DNA of 14,058 bases from Candidatus Omnitrophota bacterium. GTDB taxonomy: Bacteria; Omnitrophota; Koll11; Duberdicusellales; 4484-171. The translations under genes and the position numbers were made by a program. The DNA lies in contig JAUYCY010000004.1 in NCBI GenBank assembly GCA_030692055.1, forward strand, positions 1 to 14,058, given 5' to 3'. The notes beneath the pieces are model-generated. The model made no database searches. It was not told where the DNA came from and saw only the letters and a program-made list of their open reading frames with translations. This document shows, piece after piece, positions 7,434 to 14,058 of this stretch; position 1 is the stretch's first letter; the number at the start of each line of letters is the position of its first letter.

Positions 7434-8318
7434 TTAAATCACTCCTAAACAGTCAAGCTCTGCTTTGAAAAGCGAAAGGCCTTTATCAATACCAAAAACA
7501 GCTGAAGGCATTATTTTTTTTACCCTATCTGTCTTTAATCCGCCTTTTTTAGGGCGTTTTGCTTTTAGTTTTAAATCTTTTAGTTTAACACGCTGCATTA
7601 AACTCTTATCAAGCTCAAATATATCCGAGATTTTATTGACATAGTCATACCGGTTAATAAATTCCGCCCCTGCGCCGTGATAAATATCACTGGCTTTTTT
7701 TTCTATAAGTTTTATTATTATTTCAGAAAGAGAGCCTGCGTAAGTAGGCGTGGAATAAAGATCATCTGCAGCATAAACATTTTTGCCATTTTGCATGTTG
7801 TGGATTATTTTTATCGCAAAATTCTTTCTCATGTGGTCTATACCATAAAGCTGGCATGTCCTGACTATTAAATAATCTTTTAATTTAGCCTTGACTATAT
7901 TTTCCGCTTCCAGCTTTGTCCTGCCGTATACGTTTATGGGATTTGGCTTATCTTCTTCTTTATATGGCCCGCTTTCTCCGTCAAATATGTAATCAGTGGA
8001 TACATAAACCAGTTTAGAGCCGTACTCTTTTATTTTTTTTACCAGATTCAATGTGCCTTTTATGTTTATATCCTCGCTAAGCTTTGGCTTTAATGTGCAT
8101 AAATCCACATCTGTGATTCCGCCTGCCATTACCACTGTCTCCGGCCTGAAAAAATCAAACACCTTTTCCATGCTGCCCATATCCCTGACATCCAGATAAA
8201 TTAGCCCGCCGCATTCATGGGAGCAGTATGTACCCAGGGTATTCCATTTTTTACCTATTGCGTCATTAAATAATCTGCTTCCCAGAATTCCGGAAGCGCC
8301 GATGATTAGTAATTTCAT
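7434..8318 (-). CDS. RmlD-like sugar-nucleotide reductase (extended SDR)
   Basis: From ATG 8318 this gives 294 residues. It begins [16 protein letters not shown] with the Rossmann GxSGxLG at residues 7-13. It contains [13 protein letters not shown] (67-79), [10 protein letters not shown] (105-114) and the catalytic YGRTK pair (Y131, K135). The C-terminal [14 protein letters not shown] matches the RPxxSxLxT region of dTDP-4-dehydrorhamnose reductases. It should reduce a 4-keto deoxy-sugar nucleotide with NAD(P)H. No RmlA, RmlB or RmlC partner is in the window, so dTDP-rhamnose is not assured. A longer frame reaches an ATG at 8408, but the internal ATG is preferred: it begins exactly at the Rossmann strand and makes an ATGA overlap (8315-8318) with the upstream aminotransferase. 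Confidence 0.88.
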   Translation of the reverse strand: MKLLIIGASGILGSRLFNDAIGKKWNTLGTYCSHECGGLIYLDVRDMGSMEKVFDFFRPETVVMAGGITDVDLCTLKPKLSEDINIKGTLNLVKKIKEYGSKLVYVSTDYIFDGESGPYKEEDKPNPINVYGRTKLEAENIVKAKLKDYLIVRTCQLYGIDHMRKNFAIKIIHNMQNGKNVYAADDLYSTPTYAGSLSEIIIKLIEKKASDIYHGAGAEFINRYDYVNKISDIFELDKSLMQRVKLKDLKLKAKRPKKGGLKTDRVKKIMPSAVFGIDKGLSLFKAELDCLGVI

Positions 8319-9418
8319 ATAGAAGTTTTTATCGAATCTACTACATATCTGATTTCTTCTTCGGTTAATTCCGGATACATAGAAAGGCTCATGATTCCTT
8401 CGCAGCATTTTTCCGCTATAGGAAAATCGCCTTTTTTATAATTAAGCTCTTTATAGCATTCCTGCAGATGTACAGGTATAGGATAATGGATCAAAGGATT
8501 TATGCCTTTATCAGCTAATTTTTTCATGACTTCTGTTCTATTTTTGACCCTAATTGTATATTGATGGTAAACATGTTTTGCATATTCTGCCTCTTCGGGA
8601 AGAATTATATTTAGCTTTGCTTCTTTAAATAAATTTGTGTACATACTGGCGTTTTTCCTGCGCTTTTCATTCCACTCATCCAGATGCTTAAGTTTTACGC
8701 GGAGTATCGCTGCCTGAAGTGTATCAAGCCTGGAATTATAGCCCTTTATTATGTTCTCATATCTGCCTTTTCTTCCATAATCCCTGAGAAGAAGCGCTTT
8801 ATCTCTTATTTCTTCGGAATTGGTTAGAATCATGCCACCGTCACCAAAAGCTCCAAGATTCTTAGTAGGATAAAATGAGAAACACGCTGCGTCTCCAAAA
8901 CCACCTACCTTTTTATTCTTATAAAGCGCTCCATGCGCCTGAGCGCAGTCTTCGATGACTTTGAGCTTATGTTTTTTGGCAATCTCGATTATGGGATCCA
9001 TATCAGCCGGGTGGCCATATAGATGCACAAGTAATATAGCTTTCGTTTTTTTAGTAATGGCCTTCTCTATCTTTGAAATATCAATACTATAAGTTTTTTC
9101 TTCTGTATCCACAAAAACCGGCGTCGCGCCTGCTATAGAAATCCCGAAACTAGTAGCTATGTAAGTATAAGTCGGAGTTATTACTTCGTCGCCTTTTCCA
9201 ATGCCGCAGGCAAGGCAGGCCAGAAATAAAGCGTCGGTCCCAGAGTTCACGCCTATGCCGTATTTTACGCCGCAGTATGCAGCAAATTCTTTTTCAAAAA
9301 GACCTACGTCTTCGCCCAAAATAAAACTACCTGAAGTCATGATTTTTTCTATCGGCCCTCTTAACTCATCTTTTATCTGTTCGTATTGTTTTTTAAGAGT
9401 AAAAACATCTACTTTCAT
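8315..9418 (-). CDS. DegT/DnrJ/EryC1/StrS-family PLP-dependent sugar aminotransferase (first of two)
   Basis: At 367 residues this is full length. [12 protein letters not shown] (57-68) is the phosphate-binding loop. [11 protein letters not shown] (154-164) supplies the PLP-contacting aspartate D157. [17 protein letters not shown] (179-195) gives the Schiff-base lysine K186. The C-terminal [14 protein letters not shown] and LSMYPELT are typical. The [14 protein letters not shown] style is common among 3-amino and 4-amino deoxysugar transaminases (FdtB, QdtB, DesV groups), so it probably aminates a keto sugar nucleotide, with position unresolved. AAGGAG at 9429-9424 is 5 nt before the start. 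A 7-bp hairpin belonging to a dispersed repeat sits 4 nt further upstream and could influence translation. The end overlaps the RmlD-like start by 4 bp. Confidence 0.93.
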   Translation of the reverse strand: MKVDVFTLKKQYEQIKDELRGPIEKIMTSGSFILGEDVGLFEKEFAAYCGVKYGIGVNSGTDALFLACLACGIGKGDEVITPTYTYIATSFGISIAGATPVFVDTEEKTYSIDISKIEKAITKKTKAILLVHLYGHPADMDPIIEIAKKHKLKVIEDCAQAHGALYKNKKVGGFGDAACFSFYPTKNLGAFGDGGMILTNSEEIRDKALLLRDYGRKGRYENIIKGYNSRLDTLQAAILRVKLKHLDEWNEKRRKNASMYTNLFKEAKLNIILPEEAEYAKHVYHQYTIRVKNRTEVMKKLADKGINPLIHYPIPVHLQECYKELNYKKGDFPIAEKCCEGIMSLSMYPELTEEEIRYVVDSIKTSI

Positions 9419-9431
9419 GGTTTCTCCTTTT

Positions 9432-9458
9432 GCGCGGAGCTACGCTCCGCTACTCCAA
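9432..9458. repeat. Palindromic 27-nt repeat, copy 1 (at the GT9 stop codon)
   Basis: It is a GC-rich hairpin, gcggagc-tac-gctccgc (9434-9450, 7-bp stem, 3-nt loop), with a flank ending ctactccaa. It matches the copy at 10034-10060 in 26 of 27 positions, the only difference being in the loop. On the minus strand the TAG in this element terminates the GT9 gene. Two tandem copies of ctactccaaaa follow (9450-9460, 9461-9471). The hairpin lies just upstream of the Shine-Dalgarno of the aminotransferase at 8315-9418. Confidence 0.75.
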
Positions 9459-10505
9459 AACTACTCCAAAAACTTCCTCTACTGAAATATCTTCCAGGCA
9501 CTTTTTGTGTTCGCAGTCAGGCAATTTGAACTTTTTATAGCACGGCCTGCAGTCTACGATTGAAGTTACTATTATATTTTTCTCGCCTTTAGGATACGGG
9601 CCATAGGCTTTTTCATCTACCGGCCCGAATATAGATATCGTTTTTACGTCCTGGCTATTAGCAATGTGAAGAGGCCCGCCTTCGCTGCAAATTACAAGCT
9701 TACATCTTTTGCACAATTCTGCCATTTCTCTTATTTTGGTAGCAGGGGCAATCAATGGCTTTTGTTTCATTAAAGACGCAATTTCCTGAACTATTTTTTC
9801 CTCTCCCGGGCCCCAGATTAAAACTACTTTGGCATTAAATTTTTCAATAATTTTATCTGCTAATTCGGAAAATTTCTTAACACCCCATCTGCGCCTATCC
9901 TGATTCTTACTGCCAAAACTCATGCCACCGCCAGGGGCAATGCCAATCAGAATGTCATTTTCTTTGATGCCTGATTGGGTTAAAAAATTATCTATATATC
10001 GCCTGTCCTCATCTGTTGTTATTAAAACTGTCGGCGCGGAGCTTCGCTCCGCTACTCCAAGTAAATCTAAATAATATTCCACCACGGGCTTGTCATTAAA
10101 TCCATCAAATGGAATTTTATGATTCAGAAATCTTCCCCTCCCCTTATAATTAAACCCTCTCCTGTCTTTTATTCCAACTCGCCAGCAGAAAAACGCGTAT
10201 TCCTTGCCAAGCGACAGGTCAAATACTATATCAAATTTTCTTTTTTTTATCTCTCCCCAGAAACCAAGGAATTTCTTTATGGTCGCTATTTTTGATTCTT
10301 TCCAAAGGTTCCTGTATTCATCCCTTTCAAATACAAATACTTCATTTATCGCAGGATTTGTGATCAATATCTCTTCTGTCTTTAGGTTACATATATATGC
10401 TATATAGCTGTCAGGGTATTGTTCCTTAATCGCGGAAACCAGAGGGGTTGAAAACAGCACGTCCCCTATGCCAAATGGATTTATAATCAGAATATTCTTT
10501 CTCAT
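9450..10505 (-). CDS. Family 9 glycosyltransferase (ADP-heptose:LPS heptosyltransferase-like)
   Basis: At 351 residues this is normal size for GT9. The N-terminal Rossmann-like domain opens ILIINPFGIGDVLFSTPL, with the family aspartate at D15. The C-terminal donor domain has IGIAPGGGMSFGSKNQDRRRW (about 187-206), APATKIREMAELCKRCKLVI and CSEGGPLHIA (273-282), and then SIFGPVDEKAYGP. A cysteine set (C319, C322, C331, C336) near the C-terminus is often seen in this family. It would transfer heptose or a related sugar to an LPS-type acceptor. Residues 149-157 (LGVAERSSA) are encoded by a dispersed palindromic element, and a second copy supplies the TAG stop, so the tail EVFGVVLE may be altered. 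There is no Shine-Dalgarno; a -10-like box lies 7 nt before the ATG. Confidence 0.92.
   Translation of the reverse strand: MRKNILIINPFGIGDVLFSTPLVSAIKEQYPDSYIAYICNLKTEEILITNPAINEVFVFERDEYRNLWKESKIATIKKFLGFWGEIKKRKFDIVFDLSLGKEYAFFCWRVGIKDRRGFNYKGRGRFLNHKIPFDGFNDKPVVEYYLDLLGVAERSSAPTVLITTDEDRRYIDNFLTQSGIKENDILIGIAPGGGMSFGSKNQDRRRWGVKKFSELADKIIEKFNAKVVLIWGPGEEKIVQEIASLMKQKPLIAPATKIREMAELCKRCKLVICSEGGPLHIANSQDVKTISIFGPVDEKAYGPYPKGEKNIIVTSIVDCRPCYKKFKLPDCEHKKCLEDISVEEVFGVVLE
10034..10060. repeat. Palindromic 27-nt repeat, copy 2 (in-frame inside GT9)
   Basis: It has the same hairpin arms as copy 1 (gcggagc at 10036-10042, gctccgc at 10046-10052, loop ttc) and the same ctactccaa flank, with one mismatch in 27 nt. 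It is read in a frame that avoids its own TAG and encodes LGVAERSSA within the linker between the two GT9 domains. This is comparable in concept to Rickettsia palindromic elements, which insert in frame into genes. Confidence 0.75.
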
Positions 10506-10557
10506 TTAAGTGTATAATATACCACAAAATATAAAAATATGGTATAATATTTTCACT
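10506..10557. promoter_or_regulatory. Divergent promoter region with back-to-back -10 boxes and a dyad
   Basis: A plus-strand TATAAT at 10543-10548 ends 9 nt before the DUF4254 ATG. A minus-strand TATTAT at 10518-10513 ends 7 nt before the GT9 ATG. At normal -10 spacing, both transcripts would begin at or within a few bases of the start codon, and neither gene has a Shine-Dalgarno. A perfect 7-bp inverted repeat, tatacca/tggtata (10518-10524 and 10540-10546), overlaps both boxes and could be an operator. No convincing -35 is seen for either, and in such AT-rich sequence TATAAT-like words occur by chance. Confidence 0.5.
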
Positions 10558-11136
10558 ATGGAAAAGTGGCTTAAATCTATAAATACCCTTGTGGAAGACC
10601 TATATAATAAAGACTTTAAAAATACAGGTTCTACGCCTATTGAAAAGACTATAATAGACCTATTGGTGGCAAATTTCACGCTCTGGGGCTATGAAGATGA
10701 GGCAAGGCGCAAGGATGTACCCGACAGCTGTATAGCTGATTTAAAAAGAAAAATCGATAAGGAAAACCAGAAAAGAAACGACCTCATAGATACAATAGAC
10801 GCTCTTATAAGAGAAGATATAGAGAAAAAACTTGGCTCGATAGACCAGAACCTGCCTATGAATTCTGAAAATCCCGGAAGCCTATATGACCGTCTTACAA
10901 TACTTGCCCTCAGAAGCTATAATCTCAAAAAAGAAATAAATCGCAAAGATATTGATATCCCCCATATAGAAAGATGCTCTAAAATGCTTGAGCAGGTTCA
11001 GGAACGCTCCAGTGATCTTCTGAAATGCCTTAAGGAATTAATGGATGATATCTATTCCGGAAGGAAAAAAATTAAATCTTACAAGCAACACAAGATGTAT
11101 AACGATCCTGCCTTAAATCCAGCTTTACGCAAATAA
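10558..11136 (+). CDS. DUF4254 family protein
   Basis: This 192-residue, largely helical protein is charged and has no membrane segment. Family hallmarks as I know them are present in order: ANFTLWGYEDEAR (38-50), DLKRKIDKENQKRNDLID (61-78), NSENPGSLYDRLTILALRSYN (102-122) and the terminal SGRKKIKSYKQHKMYNDP (167-184) followed by NP. DUF4254 has no established biochemical role. I recall it next to GT9 genes in other genomes, and here it is divergent from a GT9 across 52 bp, so a shared role is plausible. ATG 10558 is chosen over an upstream GTG at 10510 because the homologous part begins there and the extra 16 codons would span the promoter-like boxes. It is the only plus-strand gene, and its TAA abuts the stop of the opposing gene with no spacer. 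Confidence 0.88.
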   Translation: MEKWLKSINTLVEDLYNKDFKNTGSTPIEKTIIDLLVANFTLWGYEDEARRKDVPDSCIADLKRKIDKENQKRNDLIDTIDALIREDIEKKLGSIDQNLPMNSENPGSLYDRLTILALRSYNLKKEINRKDIDIPHIERCSKMLEQVQERSSDLLKCLKELMDDIYSGRKKIKSYKQHKMYNDPALNPALRK

Positions 11137-12915
11137 TCATTTAGGCAGAATATCCGAGATCTTTTTATATTTCACTTCCAGGCTATTGCAGATACTTATT
11201 ACTTCTTCCAGCATATCTTTTGATATTCCCGGAATAGCTATGATAAGCTCGTCTACTTCCCTGGATTTTAAAATCCTTTCCATGTCTTTTTTTGCGCCTA
11301 AAATAGCTACTCCATGTATGCGTTTTCCTATCTTTTCTTCGTCGTCATCCAGAAAACCTACAGGATTATAATGCAATACCCTGTTATTTCTCATCTCCCT
11401 TAAAATAAACTCTCCGGCATCGCCTGCGCCGTATATAAGCACCTTTTTCCCTCCAAGGCTTGCCTGGTCAAATATCTCTTTATACACCCTTTCCAGAACT
11501 CTGGAACCTGAAATAAAAAGAAAAAACAACAGCCAGTCTATTACAAAAACAGCCCTTGAAAATCCCTGAAAACGCCATATAAAAAGCACTGTTAACGCAG
11601 AAGCTATGGACGCAAAAGATACTGCTTTAAAAATGCTTACAAGATCCGAAACGCTCACGTACCTCCATATGCCCCTGTAAAGCCCTGACTTGAAAAACAC
11701 CAGGAATTTAACAATCAGCACCAAAGGCAGGGATTTAACTATAAGATCCTGGCTGTCTATGGATAGAATCCCTTCATACCTCAAAAGATTCGCTGAAATA
11801 TAAGCTACGCATATCAAAATAAAATCCACGCCTACTTCCAGAATCCTCCTCTTATGAAGAAGCACGTTATTCAAGACTACATTTCCGTTTTTCTTCTTCA
11901 GCTTGCTTAAATCCCCTTCTCCGTAAACTCTTACCTTGCCTAAAAATAAGCCAAAATATACAAGGCTTATGACTGCTAAAAGCATAAGAATAATAGTTAC
12001 GGTCGGATTTACAAACATGGAAAGAATGCTGATAGACCCAAAAGCCAGGCTTATAAAATACAGGGCCGCTACAGTTTTTCTCTCTGAAAGCCCAAGCACC
12101 ACCATCCTGTGAGATATATGATCTTTACCTCCCTGGAAAACTTTACGCGAATTAATGCTTCTCATTAAAGTTACAAACATGGTGTCAAATATGGGCACTG
12201 CCAGGATAAGTAACGGTATGAGAAGCACCATCATTAAATGAGCTGATTCTTTCCATGTTCCCTGCAAAGCAATAGCTCCGAGCATAAAACCTATAAACAT
12301 GCTTCCTGAGTCCCCCATAAAAATCTGAGCTGGATTAAAATTATATCTTAAGAATCCCAATAGGCTTCCGGCAAGAATCAAAGCAGGCAGTCCCACTTCA
12401 AGGTTCCCATTTAAGATAGAAAATACGAATAAGACAATTCCGACTATAGCCCCTATCCCTCCTGAAAGCCCGTCCATATTGTCCAGAAGATTAAATGAAT
12501 TCACAATACCAACAATCCACAATATTGTAAGAGGTACGCTTATGAGAGGATATGGTATTATATTGATTTTTACGCCAAAATTGACAAGTAAAGCTGCCAC
12601 CACTATCTGGCTAAGAAGCTTTGTGTAGGGCTTTACATGGAAGACATCATCGAATATCCCTACGCCAAAAATAAGGCATCCTGCCACTACGATACCAATG
12701 CTTCCTATATCAAATTTTACAAATATAACATACGGGATAATAAAACTTAAAAATATAGCTATCCCTCCGAAAAACGCAGTAGGATTCTTATTCCACCTGT
12801 CTTCGCGAGGCTTGGCAATACAGCCTTTTAATATAGCTATCTTTCTCACTATAGGAGTGAGAATAATAGATAAGCTGAAAGATAATAAGAATGGTATAAG
12901 GTAAGATTTAAGCAT
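11137..12915 (-). CDS. WecA/TagO-type polyprenyl-phosphate sugar-1-phosphate transferase fused to CapD/WcaJ-type membrane-Rossmann module
   Basis: It has 592 residues against about 330-360 for usual WecA/TagO proteins. Residues 1 to about 330 are the polytopic PNPT domain: AFFGGIAIF (47-55), FDDVFHVKPYTK (88-99, catalytic DD 89-90), NLLDNMDGLSGG (142-153), FNPAQIFMGDSGS (193-205) and QGGKDHISHRM (261-271). It moves a sugar-1-phosphate from a UDP-sugar to undecaprenyl phosphate, starting glycan assembly. From about 350, LLHKRRILEVGVDFILICV begins a second set of four hydrophobic segments with FKSGLYRGIWRYVSVSDL. A Rossmann domain then starts VLIYGAGDAGEF (GxGxxG, 496-501) and ends at residue 592. 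This resembles the N-terminal half of CapD/WbpM dehydratases and WcaJ/WbaP transferases, without either catalytic domain. No Shine-Dalgarno is evident. Confidence 0.9.
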   Translation of the reverse strand: MLKSYLIPFLLSFSLSIILTPIVRKIAILKGCIAKPREDRWNKNPTAFFGGIAIFLSFIIPYVIFVKFDIGSIGIVVAGCLIFGVGIFDDVFHVKPYTKLLSQIVVAALLVNFGVKINIIPYPLISVPLTILWIVGIVNSFNLLDNMDGLSGGIGAIVGIVLFVFSILNGNLEVGLPALILAGSLLGFLRYNFNPAQIFMGDSGSMFIGFMLGAIALQGTWKESAHLMMVLLIPLLILAVPIFDTMFVTLMRSINSRKVFQGGKDHISHRMVVLGLSERKTVAALYFISLAFGSISILSMFVNPTVTIILMLLAVISLVYFGLFLGKVRVYGEGDLSKLKKKNGNVVLNNVLLHKRRILEVGVDFILICVAYISANLLRYEGILSIDSQDLIVKSLPLVLIVKFLVFFKSGLYRGIWRYVSVSDLVSIFKAVSFASIASALTVLFIWRFQGFSRAVFVIDWLLFFLFISGSRVLERVYKEIFDQASLGGKKVLIYGAGDAGEFILREMRNNRVLHYNPVGFLDDDEEKIGKRIHGVAILGAKKDMERILKSREVDELIIAIPGISKDMLEEVISICNSLEVKYKKISDILPK

Positions 12916-12928
12916 AAGTCATATTAAC

Positions 12929-12992
12929 TTCTCGACTCGGCCTTCGGCCTCGCTCGAAGAATATTGTTCGAGCGAGTGAAACGAGTCGAGAA
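12929..12992. repeat. Compound palindrome of two inverted unit copies (REP-like)
   Basis: The outer arms ttctcgactcg (12929-12939) and cgagtcgagaa (12982-12992) pair perfectly over 11 bp. The inner arms ctcgctcgaa (12949-12958) and ttcgagcgag (12967-12976) pair over 10 bp around an aatatt core. Each half reads TTCGAGCGAG, then a variable insert, then CGAGTCGAGAA. The insert is TGAAA on the plus strand and GCCGAAGGC, itself a mini-hairpin, on the minus strand. The element abuts the stop codon of the gene at 12993-13952 and fills most of the 77-bp gap to the next gene. There is no U-tract on either side, so it is not a canonical intrinsic terminator. Confidence 0.8.
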
Positions 12993-13952
12993 CTATTTTT
13001 TATAATATTCGACTACACTCTTTATTGTACCTTCTAAATCTATGGTAGGTTTAAAGCCGGTTAAATTTTTGACTTTGGTGGTATCGGGCACGCGTCTCTG
13101 CATATCCTCAAAACCTTCTTCGTATGCCTTTTCATATGATATGTAAACTAATTTTGATTTGCTTTTTGTGATTTCTATAACTTTTTTAGCAAGATTTTCT
13201 ATTGAGATTTCTTCCTGACTGCCTATATTAAATACCTGGCCTATAGCGTCTTTGTTATTCATTAGTTTAATAAGGGTCTTGATGACATCCTTGACATGCA
13301 AGAAACATCTGGACTGCTTGCCTGTTCCATATACAGTCATATCCTCATTCTTAAGAGCCTGACCCACAAATCTGGGTATAACCATGCCGTATGCGCCTGT
13401 TTGCCTGGGGCCAACTGTGTTAAAAAGCCTTACTATAATAGTGGGAACTTTTTTCTCTTTCCAGTAAATATAAGCAAGCATCTCATCTACTGCCTTGGCA
13501 GTAGAATATCCCCATCTCACTTTTAGAGGCGAACCAAGAATCCTATCATCATCTTCTTTTAAAGGGCCGTTTGTATTCTTGCCGTATATTTCAGAAGTAG
13601 ATGTAATAAGAATTTTCTTATGATACCTGTGCGCCATATCAAGGACTATCTCGCTTCCCTTGATATTAGTAACTAAAGATTCCAGCGGCTTCTTTACCAC
13701 AAGATCTACTCCTACTGCCGCAGCTAAATGATATACCACATCGCATCTTTCGACTAATTTATCCACAAGCATCTCATTAAGTATGGTGCCTTCTATAAAC
13801 TGAAATGACTTATTTCCGTCTAAATGGGCAATATTCTCAAACCTTCCCGTAGAAAGGTCGTCCAATATAGCTACATCATTCCCGCCTGCTATTAATTCAT
13901 CGCTTAAGTGCGACCCTATAAACCCTGCCCCGCCAGTAATAAGAACTTTCAT
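12993..13952 (-). CDS. NAD-dependent nucleotide-sugar epimerase/dehydratase (extended SDR)
   Basis: At 319 residues this is family-normal. ITGGAGFIGSHL (5-16) has the NAD-binding GxxGxxG, and DDLSTG (31-36) is the adenine-ribose strand end. Next come YHLAAAVGV, ITSTSEIYG (116-124) and the catalytic WGYSTAK (Y149, K153). RLFNTVGPRQTGAYGMVIPRF and VYGTGKQSRCFLHVKDV are typical of the GalE/UDP-glucuronate decarboxylase/GDP- or dTDP-sugar dehydratase superfamily, and the exact reaction cannot be fixed. It would supply an activated sugar to the transferases of the cluster. AGGAG at 13962-13958 is 5 nt before ATG 13952, so the start is firm. The upstream gene ends only 15 bp away, implying an operon entering from the right. 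A large palindrome follows the stop immediately. Confidence 0.92.
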   Translation of the reverse strand: MKVLITGGAGFIGSHLSDELIAGGNDVAILDDLSTGRFENIAHLDGNKSFQFIEGTILNEMLVDKLVERCDVVYHLAAAVGVDLVVKKPLESLVTNIKGSEIVLDMAHRYHKKILITSTSEIYGKNTNGPLKEDDDRILGSPLKVRWGYSTAKAVDEMLAYIYWKEKKVPTIIVRLFNTVGPRQTGAYGMVIPRFVGQALKNEDMTVYGTGKQSRCFLHVKDVIKTLIKLMNNKDAIGQVFNIGSQEEISIENLAKKVIEITKSKSKLVYISYEKAYEEGFEDMQRRVPDTTKVKNLTGFKPTIDLEGTIKSVVEYYKK

Positions 13953-13967
13953 TTTGTCTCCTGTTAT

Positions 13968-14058
13968 TTAGCTAACTCTAACTTCCTTATTCTTGTTTCG
14001 TGGTCATCTACCCTGTGGCTGGTGTCAAATAAACCTGTTGTAATAGCCTTAAGGTCGA
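13968..14058 (-). CDS. C-terminal tail of an unidentified upstream gene (partial)
   Basis: The last 29-30 codons of a minus-strand frame enter from the right edge and stop at TAA 13970-13968. The readable tail begins DLKAITTGLFDTSHRVDD and ends RIRKLELAK. It is charged and heptad-like, consistent with a short C-terminal helix or coiled coil. The other two frames contain stops, which supports this one. It ends 15 bp before the epimerase start, so it is probably the upstream operon member. Function cannot be named from this fragment. Confidence 0.65.

Noticed and set aside
8319..8408. Upstream ATG giving the RmlD-like protein 30 extra N-terminal residues
   Set aside because: The extra part is the other-frame shadow of the aminotransferase C-terminus. 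The Rossmann motif starts at the ATG at 8318, which also forms an ATGA overlap.
9432..10060. CRISPR-like repeat pair
   Set aside because: Only two palindromic copies about 600 bp apart with a gene between them; no regular spacers and no cas genes.
10510..10557. GTG start extending the DUF4254 protein by 16 residues
   Set aside because: The extension runs through the TATA-like boxes and dyad, and family similarity begins at ATG 10558.
12929..12992. Intrinsic terminator after the epimerase gene
   Set aside because: The stem is strong but no run of T follows in the sense direction, and the paired inverted units fit a repeat element better.

Overview
The window is a dense cell-surface polysaccharide (LPS core, O-antigen or exopolysaccharide) biosynthesis locus. 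Nearly everything is on the minus strand. It encodes at least six glycosyltransferase-type proteins, nucleotide-sugar tailoring enzymes and a lipid-carrier initiating transferase. A GT9 heptosyltransferase-type protein with a DUF4254 neighbour suggests a diderm (Gram-negative-type) bacterium. The base composition is AT-rich, the genes are tightly packed, and there are small palindromic repeats. This is compatible with an uncultured lineage such as Omnitrophota, but no taxonomic marker is present and the assignment is a guess.

Layout, in transcription order (right to left): the C-terminal tail of an unidentified protein (13968-14058); an extended-SDR nucleotide-sugar epimerase/dehydratase (12993-13952); a large compound palindrome (12929-12992); and a WecA/TagO-type phosphosugar transferase fused to a CapD/WcaJ-type membrane plus Rossmann module (11137-12915). 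One plus-strand gene follows, a DUF4254 protein (10558-11136). It is divergent from a GT9 gene (9450-10505), and the two share a 52-bp region that looks like back-to-back leaderless promoters. Next come a DegT aminotransferase (8315-9418), an RmlD-like reductase (7434-8318), a well-formed internal promoter (7405-7433), a hexapeptide-repeat acyltransferase (6835-7374), a second DegT aminotransferase (5714-6838), a GT2 (4686-5717), a small membrane-anchored protein (4178-4576), a polytopic GT-C-like protein (2770-4167), an SGNH protein (1565-2773), another GT2 (599-1561) and a WaaE-like GT2 cut by the window edge (1-602).

Proposed joint function (inference): the WecA-like protein starts a glycan on a polyprenyl phosphate. 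The SDRs and two aminotransferases make amino-deoxy sugar nucleotides, which the LbH enzyme may acylate. Cytoplasmic GT2 and GT9 enzymes extend the chain, and the GT-C and SGNH membrane proteins modify it on the far side of the membrane.

The points most worth checking are: (1) a -1 frame extension of 39 residues beyond the stop of the GT2 at 4686-5717, which ends in an ATGA overlap with the next gene and suggests a frameshift at an A6 run; (2) a 27-nt palindromic repeat found once inside the GT9 reading frame and once supplying its stop codon; (3) the WecA plus CapD-N-type fusion; (4) the divergent leaderless-looking promoters; (5) the TTGACA-N17-TATGAT internal promoter; and (6) the compound palindrome made of two inverted unit copies.
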